Origin: Bradyrhizobium sp. sBnM-33
Lineage (GTDB): Bacteria > Pseudomonadota > Alphaproteobacteria > Rhizobiales > Xanthobacteraceae
Length of the DNA: 64,000 bases
Direction of reading: 5' to 3'
Assembly (NCBI RefSeq): GCF_032917945.1
Contig: NZ_CP136624.1
Span: 3,472,001-3,536,000 of the forward strand
In this document: positions 7,719 through 16,306 of the stretch, piece after piece
Layout of the letters: each line of letters starts with the position of its first letter
Position numbering within the stretch: the first letter of the stretch is position 1
The notes under the pieces: generated by a model
The model's database searches: none
The model's input: the letters and a program-made list of their open reading frames with translations, nothing else
What the model was told of the DNA's origin: nothing
Position numbers and translations under genes: made by a program

Positions 7719-10253
7719 TCACAGCCATAGAATCTTCTTCCGATATTCGAGGTCAGTCAGCAGCGGCCTCGCCGGTCCCTGATGGAACACCGCGCCGCGT
7801 TCCAGCGCAAAGACGCGGTCGGCGAGCGCCAGAACCAGATCGAGATTGTGTTCGACGATCACGATGGAGATGTGTTGCCGCAGCCGGTCGAACACTTTGA
7901 ACAGGTCGAGGATCACGGCCGGCGCCAGCCCCTCGAAGGGCTCGTCGAGCAGCAGGAGTTTGACATTGCCCGACATCGCGCGCGCCACCGCCACCATCTG
8001 CTGCTCGCCGCCGGAGAGATAATCGGCCGCGACGTCCATGCGCTCGCGCAGGCGCGGGAAATAATCCAGAATCTGGGCTTCGTCCCACACCACGCCGTTG
8101 CTGCCGTCGGTGTTGCGCGCGAGACGCCCCAGCGACAGATTTTCCCGCACCGTCATGCCGGCGAACAGGCCGCGGCCCTGCGGCACATAGCCGATGCCGG
8201 CCCGCGCGATCTCGGGCGCAGGCAGGCGGGAGATGTCCACCCCCGCATACTCAATCGTGCCCGACGACAGCGGCACGAGGCCCGCGAGCGTCTTCAAGAG
8301 CGTCGACTTGCCGGCGCCGTTTCGGCCGAGCAGGGCGACGATTTCGCCCTCGCGCACGTCGAGGGTGGCGTCGTGGAGGATGTGGCTCTTGCCGTAAAAC
8401 GTGTTGACGCGTGCGAAGCGCAGAATGGGGGCTGTGCTCTCGCGGGCCTGCTCGCTCGCGATGTGTTCGATCTCGGGCACGCCGGTGCCGGTATAGATCT
8501 CCTGCACCTTTCGGTCGGCGCGCACGGCCTCGGGCGAGCCGGTCATCAGTACCTCGCCCTGGTTCATCACGGTGACGGTGCGGGAAAAGCCGAGCACGCG
8601 ATCGATGTCGTGCTCGACGATCAGGACCGGAATATTGGAGGCGATGTTTTTCACGAGGTTCGAGACGCGCTCGCGCTCGGCAGCGGCGAGGCCCGCCAGC
8701 GGCTCATCCAACAGCAGCACCTGCGGCTTGGAGCCGAGCGCTATGCCGAGATCGACCAGCCGCTGGCCGCCATAGGAGAGTTCGCCGCCTTCGATGGCTT
8801 CGATGCCTTCGAGGCCGAGGAATTTGATCAGCTCCGCGGTCTCGGCGTGGATGTCCCTGTAATGGTCGATGTCGCGCCACAGGTCGAAACGCCCGGAGCT
8901 CTGCGCCTGCAATGACAAACGGAGATTTTCGTAGATCGACAGGCCCTTGAAAAGGTTGGTGATCTGGAACGAGCGCGCCAGGCCCTGACGGCAGATCGCC
9001 TCCGACGGCACGCCCTGAATCTCGCGGCCGTTGAGCCTGATGGTGCCGCTGTCGGTCGGATAGAGGCCGGAGACGAGGTTGAACAGCGTGGTTTTTCCTG
9101 CGCCGTTCGGTCCGATCAAAGCGTGGATTTCGCCCGCACCTACGGTGAGGCTCGCATCGGTCACCGCGCGGATACCGCCAAAACTCTTTGAGACGCCTTG
9201 CACGTCGAGCACGATACCGTCGAGCGCTTTCGGCCGCAGGAACGCCGGCAGCGGCAGGCCTTCGTAGATCTTGCGCCTGCTCATGGCGGCGGCTTCTTCC
9301 GGCGGCGGCCACCAGCGCTTTGCGAGCGTCGCCCAGATGCCGACGAGGCCACCCGGCGAATACAGCACGAAGGCGACGAAGACGAGACCGAACCAGAGCA
9401 GCCAGTTCGGCGTCCAGATTGAAAACAATTCGCGGAACAGGATGAAGAACAGCGCGCCAATCGCCGGGCCCAGCATGCTGCGCATGCCGCCGATCACGAC
9501 GATCGCCAGCAGTTCTCCGGAGAACGGCACCGAGACCGCTTCAGCGGAGACGAGATAATTCTGGAATCCGATCAGCCCGCCGGCAAAACCGGTGACGACC
9601 GCCGAGATCACGAAGACGCCGAGCTTGTAGCGCTCGACCGGATAGCCCTGGAACGTGGCGCGCAACTGGTTCTCGCGGATCGCCATCAGCACATGGCCGA
9701 ACGGCGAGCGGACCAGGCGCAGTAAGAGATAGAGCACCCCGAGGCAGAGCACAGAGACGACGATGTAATAGTTGAGCGCGTCGTCGAGGTTGAAGGGGCC
9801 GATGCTGCCACGCTTCAGCCCGCCGAGGCCGTCCTCGCCGCCGGTTACTGCGGTCCAGCGGAACGCGATGGTGTAGGTCAGCGCCGACAGCGCCAGCGTC
9901 AGCAGCGAGAAATAGACGCCGCGCCGGCGCAGAATGACGAACCCGACGAAGGTTGAGATGACGGCGACGACGATTCCCGCGAGCAGCAGCGGCAGGAATA
10001 TGTCGTTGTTGAACCAGTTGCGCTGGATCAATCCCGCCGCATAGGCGCCAATGCCGAACCAGGCGCCGTGGCCGAACGAGACGAGGCCGGTATAGCCGAT
10101 GCAGAGGTTGAGCCCCATGGCCGCAATGGCGAGCGCCACCACCATGGTGCCGGTGTTGAGCGACAGCCCGAGCAAATAGAGGCCGAACGGCAGCGCGACC
10201 ACGGCGAGCGTGGCCAGCGGCAGCGGACGGAATTTGGCGGCAGGCGTGATCAT
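7719..10253 (-). CDS. Fused branched-chain-amino-acid-type ABC transporter: LivM permease + LivG ATPase + LivF ATPase
   Basis: One 844-residue chain joins three proteins that are normally separate. Residues about 1-325 form a LivM-type permease (VSFGHGAWFGIGAYAAGL; EDGLGGL; RSPFGHVLMAIRENQLRA). Residues about 345-595 form a LivG ATPase: Walker A GPNGAGKTT at 381, signature LSYGGQ at 492, Walker B LLLDEP at 513. Residues about 610-844 form a LivF ATPase: GRNGAGKST at 643, LSGGE at 746, LLLDEP at 767. All motifs look intact and there is one start and one stop, so a working fusion is likely. It overlaps the end of livH by four bases (ATGA), indicating translational coupling. The importer moves amino acids or related acids; the true substrate is unknown. 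Confidence 0.94.
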   Translation of the reverse strand: MITPAAKFRPLPLATLAVVALPFGLYLLGLSLNTGTMVVALAIAAMGLNLCIGYTGLVSFGHGAWFGIGAYAAGLIQRNWFNNDIFLPLLLAGIVVAVISTFVGFVILRRRGVYFSLLTLALSALTYTIAFRWTAVTGGEDGLGGLKRGSIGPFNLDDALNYYIVVSVLCLGVLYLLLRLVRSPFGHVLMAIRENQLRATFQGYPVERYKLGVFVISAVVTGFAGGLIGFQNYLVSAEAVSVPFSGELLAIVVIGGMRSMLGPAIGALFFILFRELFSIWTPNWLLWFGLVFVAFVLYSPGGLVGIWATLAKRWWPPPEEAAAMSRRKIYEGLPLPAFLRPKALDGIVLDVQGVSKSFGGIRAVTDASLTVGAGEIHALIGPNGAGKTTLFNLVSGLYPTDSGTIRLNGREIQGVPSEAICRQGLARSFQITNLFKGLSIYENLRLSLQAQSSGRFDLWRDIDHYRDIHAETAELIKFLGLEGIEAIEGGELSYGGQRLVDLGIALGSKPQVLLLDEPLAGLAAAERERVSNLVKNIASNIPVLIVEHDIDRVLGFSRTVTVMNQGEVLMTGSPEAVRADRKVQEIYTGTGVPEIEHIASEQARESTAPILRFARVNTFYGKSHILHDATLDVREGEIVALLGRNGAGKSTLLKTLAGLVPLSSGTIEYAGVDISRLPAPEIARAGIGYVPQGRGLFAGMTVRENLSLGRLARNTDGSNGVVWDEAQILDYFPRLRERMDVAADYLSGGEQQMVAVARAMSGNVKLLLLDEPFEGLAPAVILDLFKVFDRLRQHISIVIVEHNLDLVLALADRVFALERGAVFHQGPARPLLTDLEYRKKILWL

Positions 10254-11125
10254 TCGAACTTCTCGATACGTTCGCCCAAGAGCCCGCGCGGCCGCACCAT
10301 GAGCACCAGGAACATCAGCACATATATCGAGGCTTCACCGGCTGCCGGCGCGAAGTGGATGGTAATGCCGCGGACGACTCCAACCAGCAGGGCTGCGATT
10401 ACCACGCCCCAAAAACTGCCGAGGCCGCCGATCACGACCACGACGAAGGCGACGGTGATGATCTCGGCGCCCATGGCCGGATGCACGATCGTGATCGGGG
10501 CAAAGAACGCGCCGCCGAGCGCGGCCATGCCGACGCCGAGCATGACGATCGCGGTCATGTAGGGCTGCAGACGGATACCGAGTGCGGCCACCATGTCGGG
10601 CCGCTGGATGCCGGCACGGACCACGCGCCCGAATGATGTCTTGTGCAGCAGCAGCCAGACGCCGAGCAGGACTACGGCGACGACGGCGAGGATGAGCAAG
10701 CGATAGCGCGAGAACAGGAAGTCGCCGAGGAACACCGAGCCGCGAAGCGCCTGCGGGATTGCGGCCGATATCGGCGGCGCGCCCCAGATAATTCGGATCG
10801 CCTGTTCGGTCACCATGGTGAGGGCGAACGTCACGAGCAAGCTCAGGATCGGATCGGCGTCGTAGAATCGTCGCAGGATGAAGCGCTCGAAGAGAATGCC
10901 GAGCAGCGCCACGGCGACCGGCGACAGCACCACGGCCGAACCGAAGCCGAGATATTTCGTGATCTCGACGGAGATGTAGGCGCCGAGCGCATAGAACGCG
11001 CCATGGGCGAGATTGACGATGCCGCCGACGCTGAAGATCAGCGATAGCCCAAGCGCAATCAGGAGGTAATAGCCTCCGAGCACCAGGCCATTCACCACCT
11101 GTTCAAGCAGAAATCCAAACTGCAT
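10250..11125 (-). CDS. Branched-chain-amino-acid-type ABC transporter permease (LivH-like)
   Basis: Inner-membrane permease of 291 residues, normal length. It begins MQFGFLLEQVVNGLVLGGYYLLIALGLSLIFSVGGIVNLAHGAFYALGAY, the standard LivH opening (hydrophobic helices then the NLAHG motif), and has the EAA-like loop GIQRPDMVAALGI. It pairs with the LivM part of the downstream fusion protein to form the translocation pore. It is separated from the binding-protein gene by a hairpin at 11164-11193, which may lower its expression relative to the receptor. Confidence 0.93.
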   Translation of the reverse strand: MQFGFLLEQVVNGLVLGGYYLLIALGLSLIFSVGGIVNLAHGAFYALGAYISVEITKYLGFGSAVVLSPVAVALLGILFERFILRRFYDADPILSLLVTFALTMVTEQAIRIIWGAPPISAAIPQALRGSVFLGDFLFSRYRLLILAVVAVVLLGVWLLLHKTSFGRVVRAGIQRPDMVAALGIRLQPYMTAIVMLGVGMAALGGAFFAPITIVHPAMGAEIITVAFVVVVIGGLGSFWGVVIAALLVGVVRGITIHFAPAAGEASIYVLMFLVLMVRPRGLLGERIEKFE

Positions 11126-11149
11126 CTGCGATCCGCGACTTTAAAACGC

Positions 11150-11193
11150 ACCTTGAAAAAGAGACGGCGCCGGCCGATCTGTGCCGGCGCCGT
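11150..11193 (-). terminator. Hairpin with T-run between binding protein and permease genes
   Basis: ACGGCGCCGG (11164-11173) pairs with CCGGCGCCGT (11184-11193) around a 10-base loop; on the minus strand the stem is followed by CTCTTTTTC. It lies after the binding-protein gene and before livH in the same operon, the usual place for a partial terminator that keeps receptor levels above permease levels. Confidence 0.7.
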
Positions 11194-11228
11194 TAACGCC
11201 AGTGTGCCCGACGCCCGGATTCGGGCTT

Positions 11229-12473
11229 CTATGCCTTCATGTTGCAGGGATTTTGCGCCTTCGTCGGGTAGATCGTTTCAAGGTCGGCACCGGCCGCCGG
11301 CACGGCCTCGCCGAGCACCAGCATGTCCCACTTGTCCTTCATCTCGCCCTTCGGCTTCACGGTGAAGGGATAGGCCTCCTGCACGAGTTGATGATCCCAG
11401 GAGCGGAAATAGGCCTTGCGCGCCTTCATGATGTCGAACTGCGCCTGCTTCTCGAAATAGGCGATCAGCGCGTCGCTCTCGGTGGACTTGGTCTCGGTGA
11501 TCGCCTGCGCGATCATTTTCAGCGTGATGTATTCGATCCAGGCATGGTTCTCCGGCGGCTTGCCGTATTTCTTGCTGAAGGCATCGACGAAGGTCTTGGA
11601 GGCCGGATTGTCGAGCGTGTGGTACCAGACCGTCGGCCAGGTGCCGCTTAGATTGCCTTCGCCCATCGCCCAGGCGTCGCCGGTGTTGAGGTTGAAGCCG
11701 ATGAGCGGGTAGGGGAAGCCGAACTCGGCATATTGCTTGACGAGGTTGGTGACCTGATTTCCGGCGAGGTTGCAGCAGACGACATCGGGCTTGGCCTGCC
11801 GTACCTTGAGCAAATACGGGCTGAAGTCGGTAACGTCTGTCGCGATCAGCTCGTCGCCGATCAGGGTAGCCTCGTTGGCGCTGAAGAAGGCCTTCGCAGC
11901 CTTCAGGAGGTCGTGGCCGAAAATGTAGTCCGCCGTCAGCGTGACGAACTTCTTGCCCTTCACCATGCCCTTCTGCTTGAGCGCTGTGCCGACGGCATTG
12001 ACCATCACGGTGTTCGGAATATCGCAGTGGAAGGAGTAGCGGTTGCAATCCTTGCCGCGCAGCGCATCGGAGCGCGCGCCGGTCGAGAAGAACACCTTCT
12101 TATTGCGCTCGGCGACCTGCATGATGGTCAGCGACGAGGCGGACGAGATTTCGCCGAACAAGAGCACCGCGCCGTCCTGCTCGATCATGCGCTGCGCCTT
12201 GGTCGAGGCGGTGGCGGGATTGACCGAGTCTTCCGACATCAGGTCGATCTGTTTGCCTATGATGCCGCCGGACGCGTTGATTTCTTCCGCTGCCATCTTC
12301 ACGCCTAGTTGTGCGTAGCTGCCGATCGCACCCAGGAAGCCGGTCAGCGGCACCAGATGGCCGATCTTGATCCGCGCGGCCTGCGCGCGAACGATGGCCG
12401 GAGATCCGATGGCGGATACGCCGGCAAAAGCGGCGCCGGCCTTCAACAGAGTGCGTCGGCTAAAGCGGGTCAT
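11229..12473 (-). CDS. ABC transporter substrate-binding protein, branched-chain amino acid type (LivK/Peripla_BP_6)
   Basis: Periplasmic receptor of 414 residues. I chose the ATG at 12473 because GGAGGAG stands about 8 bases before it and because the product then opens with a Tat leader, MTRFSRRTLLKAG, followed by a hydrophobic stretch and AQA; a longer reading adds 21 residues of non-conserved sequence. The mature protein has the type I periplasmic fold pattern: KIGHLVPLTGFLGAIGSYAQ, AAEEINASGGIIGKQIDL, and ADYIFGHDLLKAAKAF. It is the first gene of the importer operon, preceded by a good promoter. Ligands of this family include leucine, amides, urea, aromatic acids and short fatty acids. 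Confidence 0.92.
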   Translation of the reverse strand: MTRFSRRTLLKAGAAFAGVSAIGSPAIVRAQAARIKIGHLVPLTGFLGAIGSYAQLGVKMAAEEINASGGIIGKQIDLMSEDSVNPATASTKAQRMIEQDGAVLLFGEISSASSLTIMQVAERNKKVFFSTGARSDALRGKDCNRYSFHCDIPNTVMVNAVGTALKQKGMVKGKKFVTLTADYIFGHDLLKAAKAFFSANEATLIGDELIATDVTDFSPYLLKVRQAKPDVVCCNLAGNQVTNLVKQYAEFGFPYPLIGFNLNTGDAWAMGEGNLSGTWPTVWYHTLDNPASKTFVDAFSKKYGKPPENHAWIEYITLKMIAQAITETKSTESDALIAYFEKQAQFDIMKARKAYFRSWDHQLVQEAYPFTVKPKGEMKDKWDMLVLGEAVPAAGADLETIYPTKAQNPCNMKA

Positions 12474-12565
12474 GACTGATCTCCTCCCGAGAGTTCGCCC
12501 TGACGTTCTCCCCTCCGATTCCCGCTTATGCGACAAGGTGAGAGACGTTCTTTTATTATTGTAGG

Positions 12566-12594
12566 ATATTTCCGGACACGGCGTCGGCTGTCAA
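12566..12594 (-). promoter_or_regulatory. Sigma-70-type promoter for the Liv-type operon
   Basis: On the minus strand TTGACA (12589-12594) is followed after 17 bases by AAATAT (12566-12571), about 95 bases upstream of the binding-protein ATG. The -35 box matches consensus exactly; the -10 box is weaker. The position between the IclR gene and the importer fits a regulated promoter. Confidence 0.45.
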
Positions 12595-12662
12595 CGCCAA
12601 ATGCGTTGCAAGGCGCGCGGCGACGCGCGCCGAGACGATTCAGAAAGAGTGAAGTCAGGAAA

Positions 12663-13556
12663 TCAGGAGGATTTGGCGAGATCGCGGGCGCCGAACTCGG
12701 CCGACAGCCGCTTGGCTGCGGCCTGCACCAGCTTGGCGCGGCTCTGCAGCGCCTGATCGGTCATGCGCCAGATCGGGCCGGAAATGCCGAGCGCGCCAAT
12801 CACTTCGCCGGTGAAATGATAGACCGGCACCGCAACGCAGCGGACTTCTGCGTTGTATTCGCCGTCGTCGAAGGCGATCGCGCTGCGGCGGATTTCGGCG
12901 ATCTCGCGCATCAGCACGGTGGGATCGGTGATCGATTTTTTCGTCGATGGCTTCAGTTCGACGCGTTCGAGAAAGCGCTTCAACTGATCGGGGCGGAGCG
13001 AGGCCAGCATGATCTTGCCGAGCGCGGTGCAGTGCGCCGGCCGCACCACGCCGACGCGGTCGGTCAGTTGGAACGCGCCGGCGCCGCTGGTGCGGGCGAT
13101 AACAACCACAGAGTCGCCCATGCGCACGGCAAAATGGCCGCTCTCGCCAGTCTCTCGCGACAGGTCTTCCAGAATGGGCGTTGCGAGGTTGACCATCTCG
13201 ATTTCGTCGAGCGCGCTGGCCGCGAGCGCAAACAGCGGCCGGCCGACGCGGTAGCGCTTGGAATCGCGCTCCTGCCTGAGATAGCCGAGCGAGACCAAGG
13301 TCTTGGCGAGGTGGAAGGTGGTGGAATTATGCAGGCCCACCAGCTTGCTGAGATCAGCCAATCCAATGCCCTCGCGGTGGCGCGCTACTTCTTCCAGGAT
13401 CGAAAACGCGCGCCCGAGCGACTGCACGCCGCCGCGCGCGCGCTCCTCGGCCTCGTCATCGATGTTGGGCTCGGTCGATGGCACCAGCCTTGCGATCGAA
13501 ACCTTGCGTGGACTTGCCGGCTTATCGCTCGGCTTCGGCTTGGTGCGCGGTTTCAC
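12663..13556 (-). CDS. IclR-family transcriptional regulator
   Basis: 297-residue DNA-binding regulator. An N-terminal Lys/Pro-rich tail of about 45 residues precedes the winged helix (QSLGRAFSILEEVARHREGIGLADLSKLVGLHNSTTFHLAKTLVSLGYLRQ), then the GAF-like effector domain with TGESGHFAVRMGDSVVVIARTSG and the C-terminal PVYHFTGEVIGALGISGPIWRM. Such regulators sense small carbon compounds and control nearby catabolic genes. It sits between the Liv-type importer (same strand, downstream) and the divergent ThDP operon, so it is the likely regulator of both. Confidence 0.92.
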   Translation of the reverse strand: MKPRTKPKPSDKPASPRKVSIARLVPSTEPNIDDEAEERARGGVQSLGRAFSILEEVARHREGIGLADLSKLVGLHNSTTFHLAKTLVSLGYLRQERDSKRYRVGRPLFALAASALDEIEMVNLATPILEDLSRETGESGHFAVRMGDSVVVIARTSGAGAFQLTDRVGVVRPAHCTALGKIMLASLRPDQLKRFLERVELKPSTKKSITDPTVLMREIAEIRRSAIAFDDGEYNAEVRCVAVPVYHFTGEVIGALGISGPIWRMTDQALQSRAKLVQAAAKRLSAEFGARDLAKSS

Positions 13557-13656
13557 GGAATCAGGTCTCCAGGATGGATGAGGCGAACTCTAGCAGGCCG
13601 GCCTTGCCCTTCAACAGCATCCGCCCCCAGTGGAGGCGTCAACCCGTAGCATACCA

Positions 13657-13668
13657 CAATAGCAATTG
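13657..13668. promoter_or_regulatory. Short palindrome in the IclR/ThDP-enzyme divergent region (candidate operator)
   Basis: CAAT-AGCA-ATTG lies about 100 bases from each of the divergent starts at 13556 and 13765, with TTGACG overlapping its right arm as a possible -35 for the rightward operon. IclR proteins bind short palindromes in such gaps, but the match is weak and no second copy was seen before the importer operon. Confidence 0.25.
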
Positions 13669-13764
13669 ACGTACAGTATTATGAGAAATAGGTTCGCGAG
13701 GCAGCCGACCGCGCGAAGCAAAGACGCGGAGGCGAGTTCGTTGGGCTTAGGGAGAGAGTGGTCG

Positions 13765-15564
13765 ATGTCGCGTAACTTGCTCAACGGCGCCCAGGTCATC
13801 GTCGACTATCTGATCCAGGAGAAGGTGCCGCAGGTGTTCGGCCTGTGCGGGCACGGCAACATCCAGTTCATCGACGCGCTCTACGAGCGTTCCCACGACA
13901 TCAAGACCATTTCGGTGCATCACGAGAGCGTCGCCGGCTTCATGGCCGACGTTTACTACCGCGTCTCGGGCCGGCCGACGGCGACCTTTACCTCCTGCGG
14001 GCCCGGCTCGGCGAACCTGCCGATCTCGCTTGCGAATGCCTTTCTCGATTCCGTGCCGTTCCTGGCGGTGACCGGCAATGTGCCGACCAGCCAGTTCAAC
14101 CGCGGCGCCTTTCAGGAGATGTATCGGCATCATCAGGCGGATTTTCCCTCTACCGTGCGCACGATCTGCAAGAAGGTATTCCAGCCGACGCGCGGCGAGA
14201 TGGTGCCGCTCGCGGTGCGGCAGGCCTGGAAGACGATGACGACCGGCCGCCCCGGTCCCGTGGTGCTCGACGTGCCCTTCGACGTCTTCATGGAATCGGC
14301 AGCCGAGGAGGCGCCGAACGCGATCGAATGGAATGCCAATATATCGAGCCGCTGCGGCGCAGATCCGGAAGGCGTGGTGAAGGCCGTCGACATGCTGCTC
14401 GGCGCCGAGCGGCCCGCGATCATTGTCGGGCAGGGTGTACGTTATGGCGGTGCGGCGGAGGAACTCTTGAAGTTAGCCGAGCGGCTGCAGATTCCGGTTG
14501 CGGCGTCGGCCAGCGGCCTCGGCGCGATCGATTGCAATCATCCGCTGGCGCTGGGGCTGGTCGCGCGCGCCGGGCACTACCAGGCCAACCACGCGACGCG
14601 GCAGGCCGACGTGCTGCTAGCGATGGGCATGCGGTTCGACGACCGCACCTCGAGTTCGTGGATCCCGGGCTATTCCTTCACCATTCCGCCGACACGGCTG
14701 ATCCATGTCGACATCGATCCCGAAGAGATCGGCCGCAACTATCCGGTCTCGCTCGGGCTAATGGCCGACGTGCGCACCTTCCTGCGGCAGGTTCATGCCG
14801 AGCTGGATCGCCGGGCCGATCTCTCGAAGAAAGCGGACGCCCGCCAAAGGTGGCTCTCGCAGATCGATGGCTATCGCAAAGAATGGGACAAGTTCGTCGC
14901 CCCCGGATTTTCCGACGACACCACGCCGATCAATCCGCAGCGCGCCGCGCTCGAGATCGACAAGGCGCTCCCCGAGGATGCGATCCTCGTCAGCGATATC
15001 GGCGTGCATCACAATTGGCTGCTCGGCTTCTGTAAGCCGCGGCGGCCGGATTCGCTGATCGGCTCGATGGGGTTCGGCCCGATGGGCTTTGGCGTTGCGG
15101 GCGTGATGGGCGCGAAATTTGCCGCACCCGATCGGCCCTGCGTGTCCGTGTGCGGCGACGGCGCCTTCTTCATGCACGCCAACGTGCTGGGCACGGCAGT
15201 GGAATATAACCTGCCCGTAATCTGGGTGGTCTGGAACAATTACGCCTATGCCTCGATCCGCGGGCTGCAGCGCGGCTATCTCGGCGGCCGCGAGCTCGCG
15301 ACCGATTTCCACAACCCCAGCACCGGCGAACGCTACAATCCCGATTTTGCCGCGATGGCGCGCTCTTGCGGCGTTGAGGGCGTGCGGGTCGATCGCGCCG
15401 GCGATCTCGGCGAGGCCATCCGCAAGGGCATCGCGGCGAACAAGCCCTATCTGATCGACGTCGATATCGCCGCTAACATCAATCCGGTCGGTGCAGGAGT
15501 CTGGGAATTACCCGGGCTCGGGCAGAGCAAGGCCGGCATCGGCACGCGCTATCAACCCGCCTGA
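13765..15564 (+). CDS. Thiamine diphosphate-dependent enzyme, acetolactate-synthase-like
   Basis: 599-residue ThDP enzyme with the three-domain POX/AHAS fold. I chose the ATG at 13765 (MSRNLLNGAQVIVDYL) with GGAGAGAG before it; the longer reading to 13666 has no family similarity. Seen: the PYR domain with the catalytic Glu in SVHHESVAGFMADVYYR, GPGSANLP, a central domain (RPAIIVGQGVRYGGAAEEL), and the PP domain with the ThDP/Mg motif GDGAFFMHANVL ending in WNN. The family includes acetolactate synthase, oxalyl-CoA decarboxylase, sulfoacetaldehyde acetyltransferase and others, so the reaction cannot be named. It is first in an operon with an SDR-like protein (20 bases) and a cupin (17 bases), facing the IclR gene. 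Confidence 0.88.
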   Translation: MSRNLLNGAQVIVDYLIQEKVPQVFGLCGHGNIQFIDALYERSHDIKTISVHHESVAGFMADVYYRVSGRPTATFTSCGPGSANLPISLANAFLDSVPFLAVTGNVPTSQFNRGAFQEMYRHHQADFPSTVRTICKKVFQPTRGEMVPLAVRQAWKTMTTGRPGPVVLDVPFDVFMESAAEEAPNAIEWNANISSRCGADPEGVVKAVDMLLGAERPAIIVGQGVRYGGAAEELLKLAERLQIPVAASASGLGAIDCNHPLALGLVARAGHYQANHATRQADVLLAMGMRFDDRTSSSWIPGYSFTIPPTRLIHVDIDPEEIGRNYPVSLGLMADVRTFLRQVHAELDRRADLSKKADARQRWLSQIDGYRKEWDKFVAPGFSDDTTPINPQRAALEIDKALPEDAILVSDIGVHHNWLLGFCKPRRPDSLIGSMGFGPMGFGVAGVMGAKFAAPDRPCVSVCGDGAFFMHANVLGTAVEYNLPVIWVVWNNYAYASIRGLQRGYLGGRELATDFHNPSTGERYNPDFAAMARSCGVEGVRVDRAGDLGEAIRKGIAANKPYLIDVDIAANINPVGAGVWELPGLGQSKAGIGTRYQPA

Positions 15565-15584
15565 TCTTACTTCGGGGAAATCAC

Positions 15585-16289
15585 ATGCTGCTTGCAGGCA
15601 AGAAAGTCGTCATCGTCGGTGGTTCCTCCGGCATCGGTCTGGCGACCGCGGAGATGGCGAAGCGCGAGGGCGCCGATGTCATCGTCGCATCCCGCAAAGT
15701 CGAAAAGCTCGACAAGGTGGCGGAGAAGATGAACGCCATCGCGATCCCCGCAGACGTTACCAGCGATGACAGTGTTGCAAACTTGTTCCGCCGTTGCGGC
15801 CCCGTCGATCACGTCGTCGTTACGGCGGCGCAGCTTCGCACCGGCCCGTTCAAGACGGTGGCGATGGAAGATGTACGCGTCACCATGGAAGGCAAGTTCT
15901 GGGGCGCGTGGCGGGTCGCGCGCGAGGCCGAAATCCGCGCCGGCGGATCGCTGACGCTGGTCTCGGGTTTCCTCAGCGTTCGTCCGCGGCCGAACTCGGC
16001 AATCGTCAGCGCCGCCAACGGCGCGCTGGAATCGTTGGCAAAGGCGCTTGCGCTGGAGCTGGCGCCGGTCCGCGTCAATGCGGTCTCGCCGGGCGTCATC
16101 GACACCCCGATCCGCGCGGTAATGCCGGAAGAGGCGCGGCGCGACATGCTGGCGAAGACGGCGGCCGCGCTGCCGGTCGGCCGCGTCGGCGCGGCTGAGG
16201 ACATCGCGCGGCAGATTCTCAGCTTCATGGCGAACGGGTTTGCGACTGGATCGATCGTCTATATCGACGGCGGGGCGCTCGTCATCTGA
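15585..16289 (+). CDS. SDR-fold protein lacking the canonical YxxxK catalytic pair
   Basis: 234-residue Rossmann-fold protein. The cofactor-binding motif GGSSGIGLA near the N-terminus and the C-terminal RVNAVSPGVIDTP and YIDGGALVI are typical of short-chain dehydrogenases. The catalytic Tyr-x3-Lys, however, reads as VSAAN (within NSAIVSAANGALESLAKALA) when aligned on the usual KAALE segment, so both Tyr and Lys appear replaced; the catalytic Ser in LVSGF may remain. It may be a non-redox enzyme, a binding protein, or use other residues. It is 20 bases after the ThDP gene and 17 before the cupin, and so is part of that pathway. Confidence 0.85.
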   Translation: MLLAGKKVVIVGGSSGIGLATAEMAKREGADVIVASRKVEKLDKVAEKMNAIAIPADVTSDDSVANLFRRCGPVDHVVVTAAQLRTGPFKTVAMEDVRVTMEGKFWGAWRVAREAEIRAGGSLTLVSGFLSVRPRPNSAIVSAANGALESLAKALALELAPVRVNAVSPGVIDTPIRAVMPEEARRDMLAKTAAALPVGRVGAAEDIARQILSFMANGFATGSIVYIDGGALVI

Positions 16290-16306
16290 CCAGCGGAGGA
16301 ACCATC

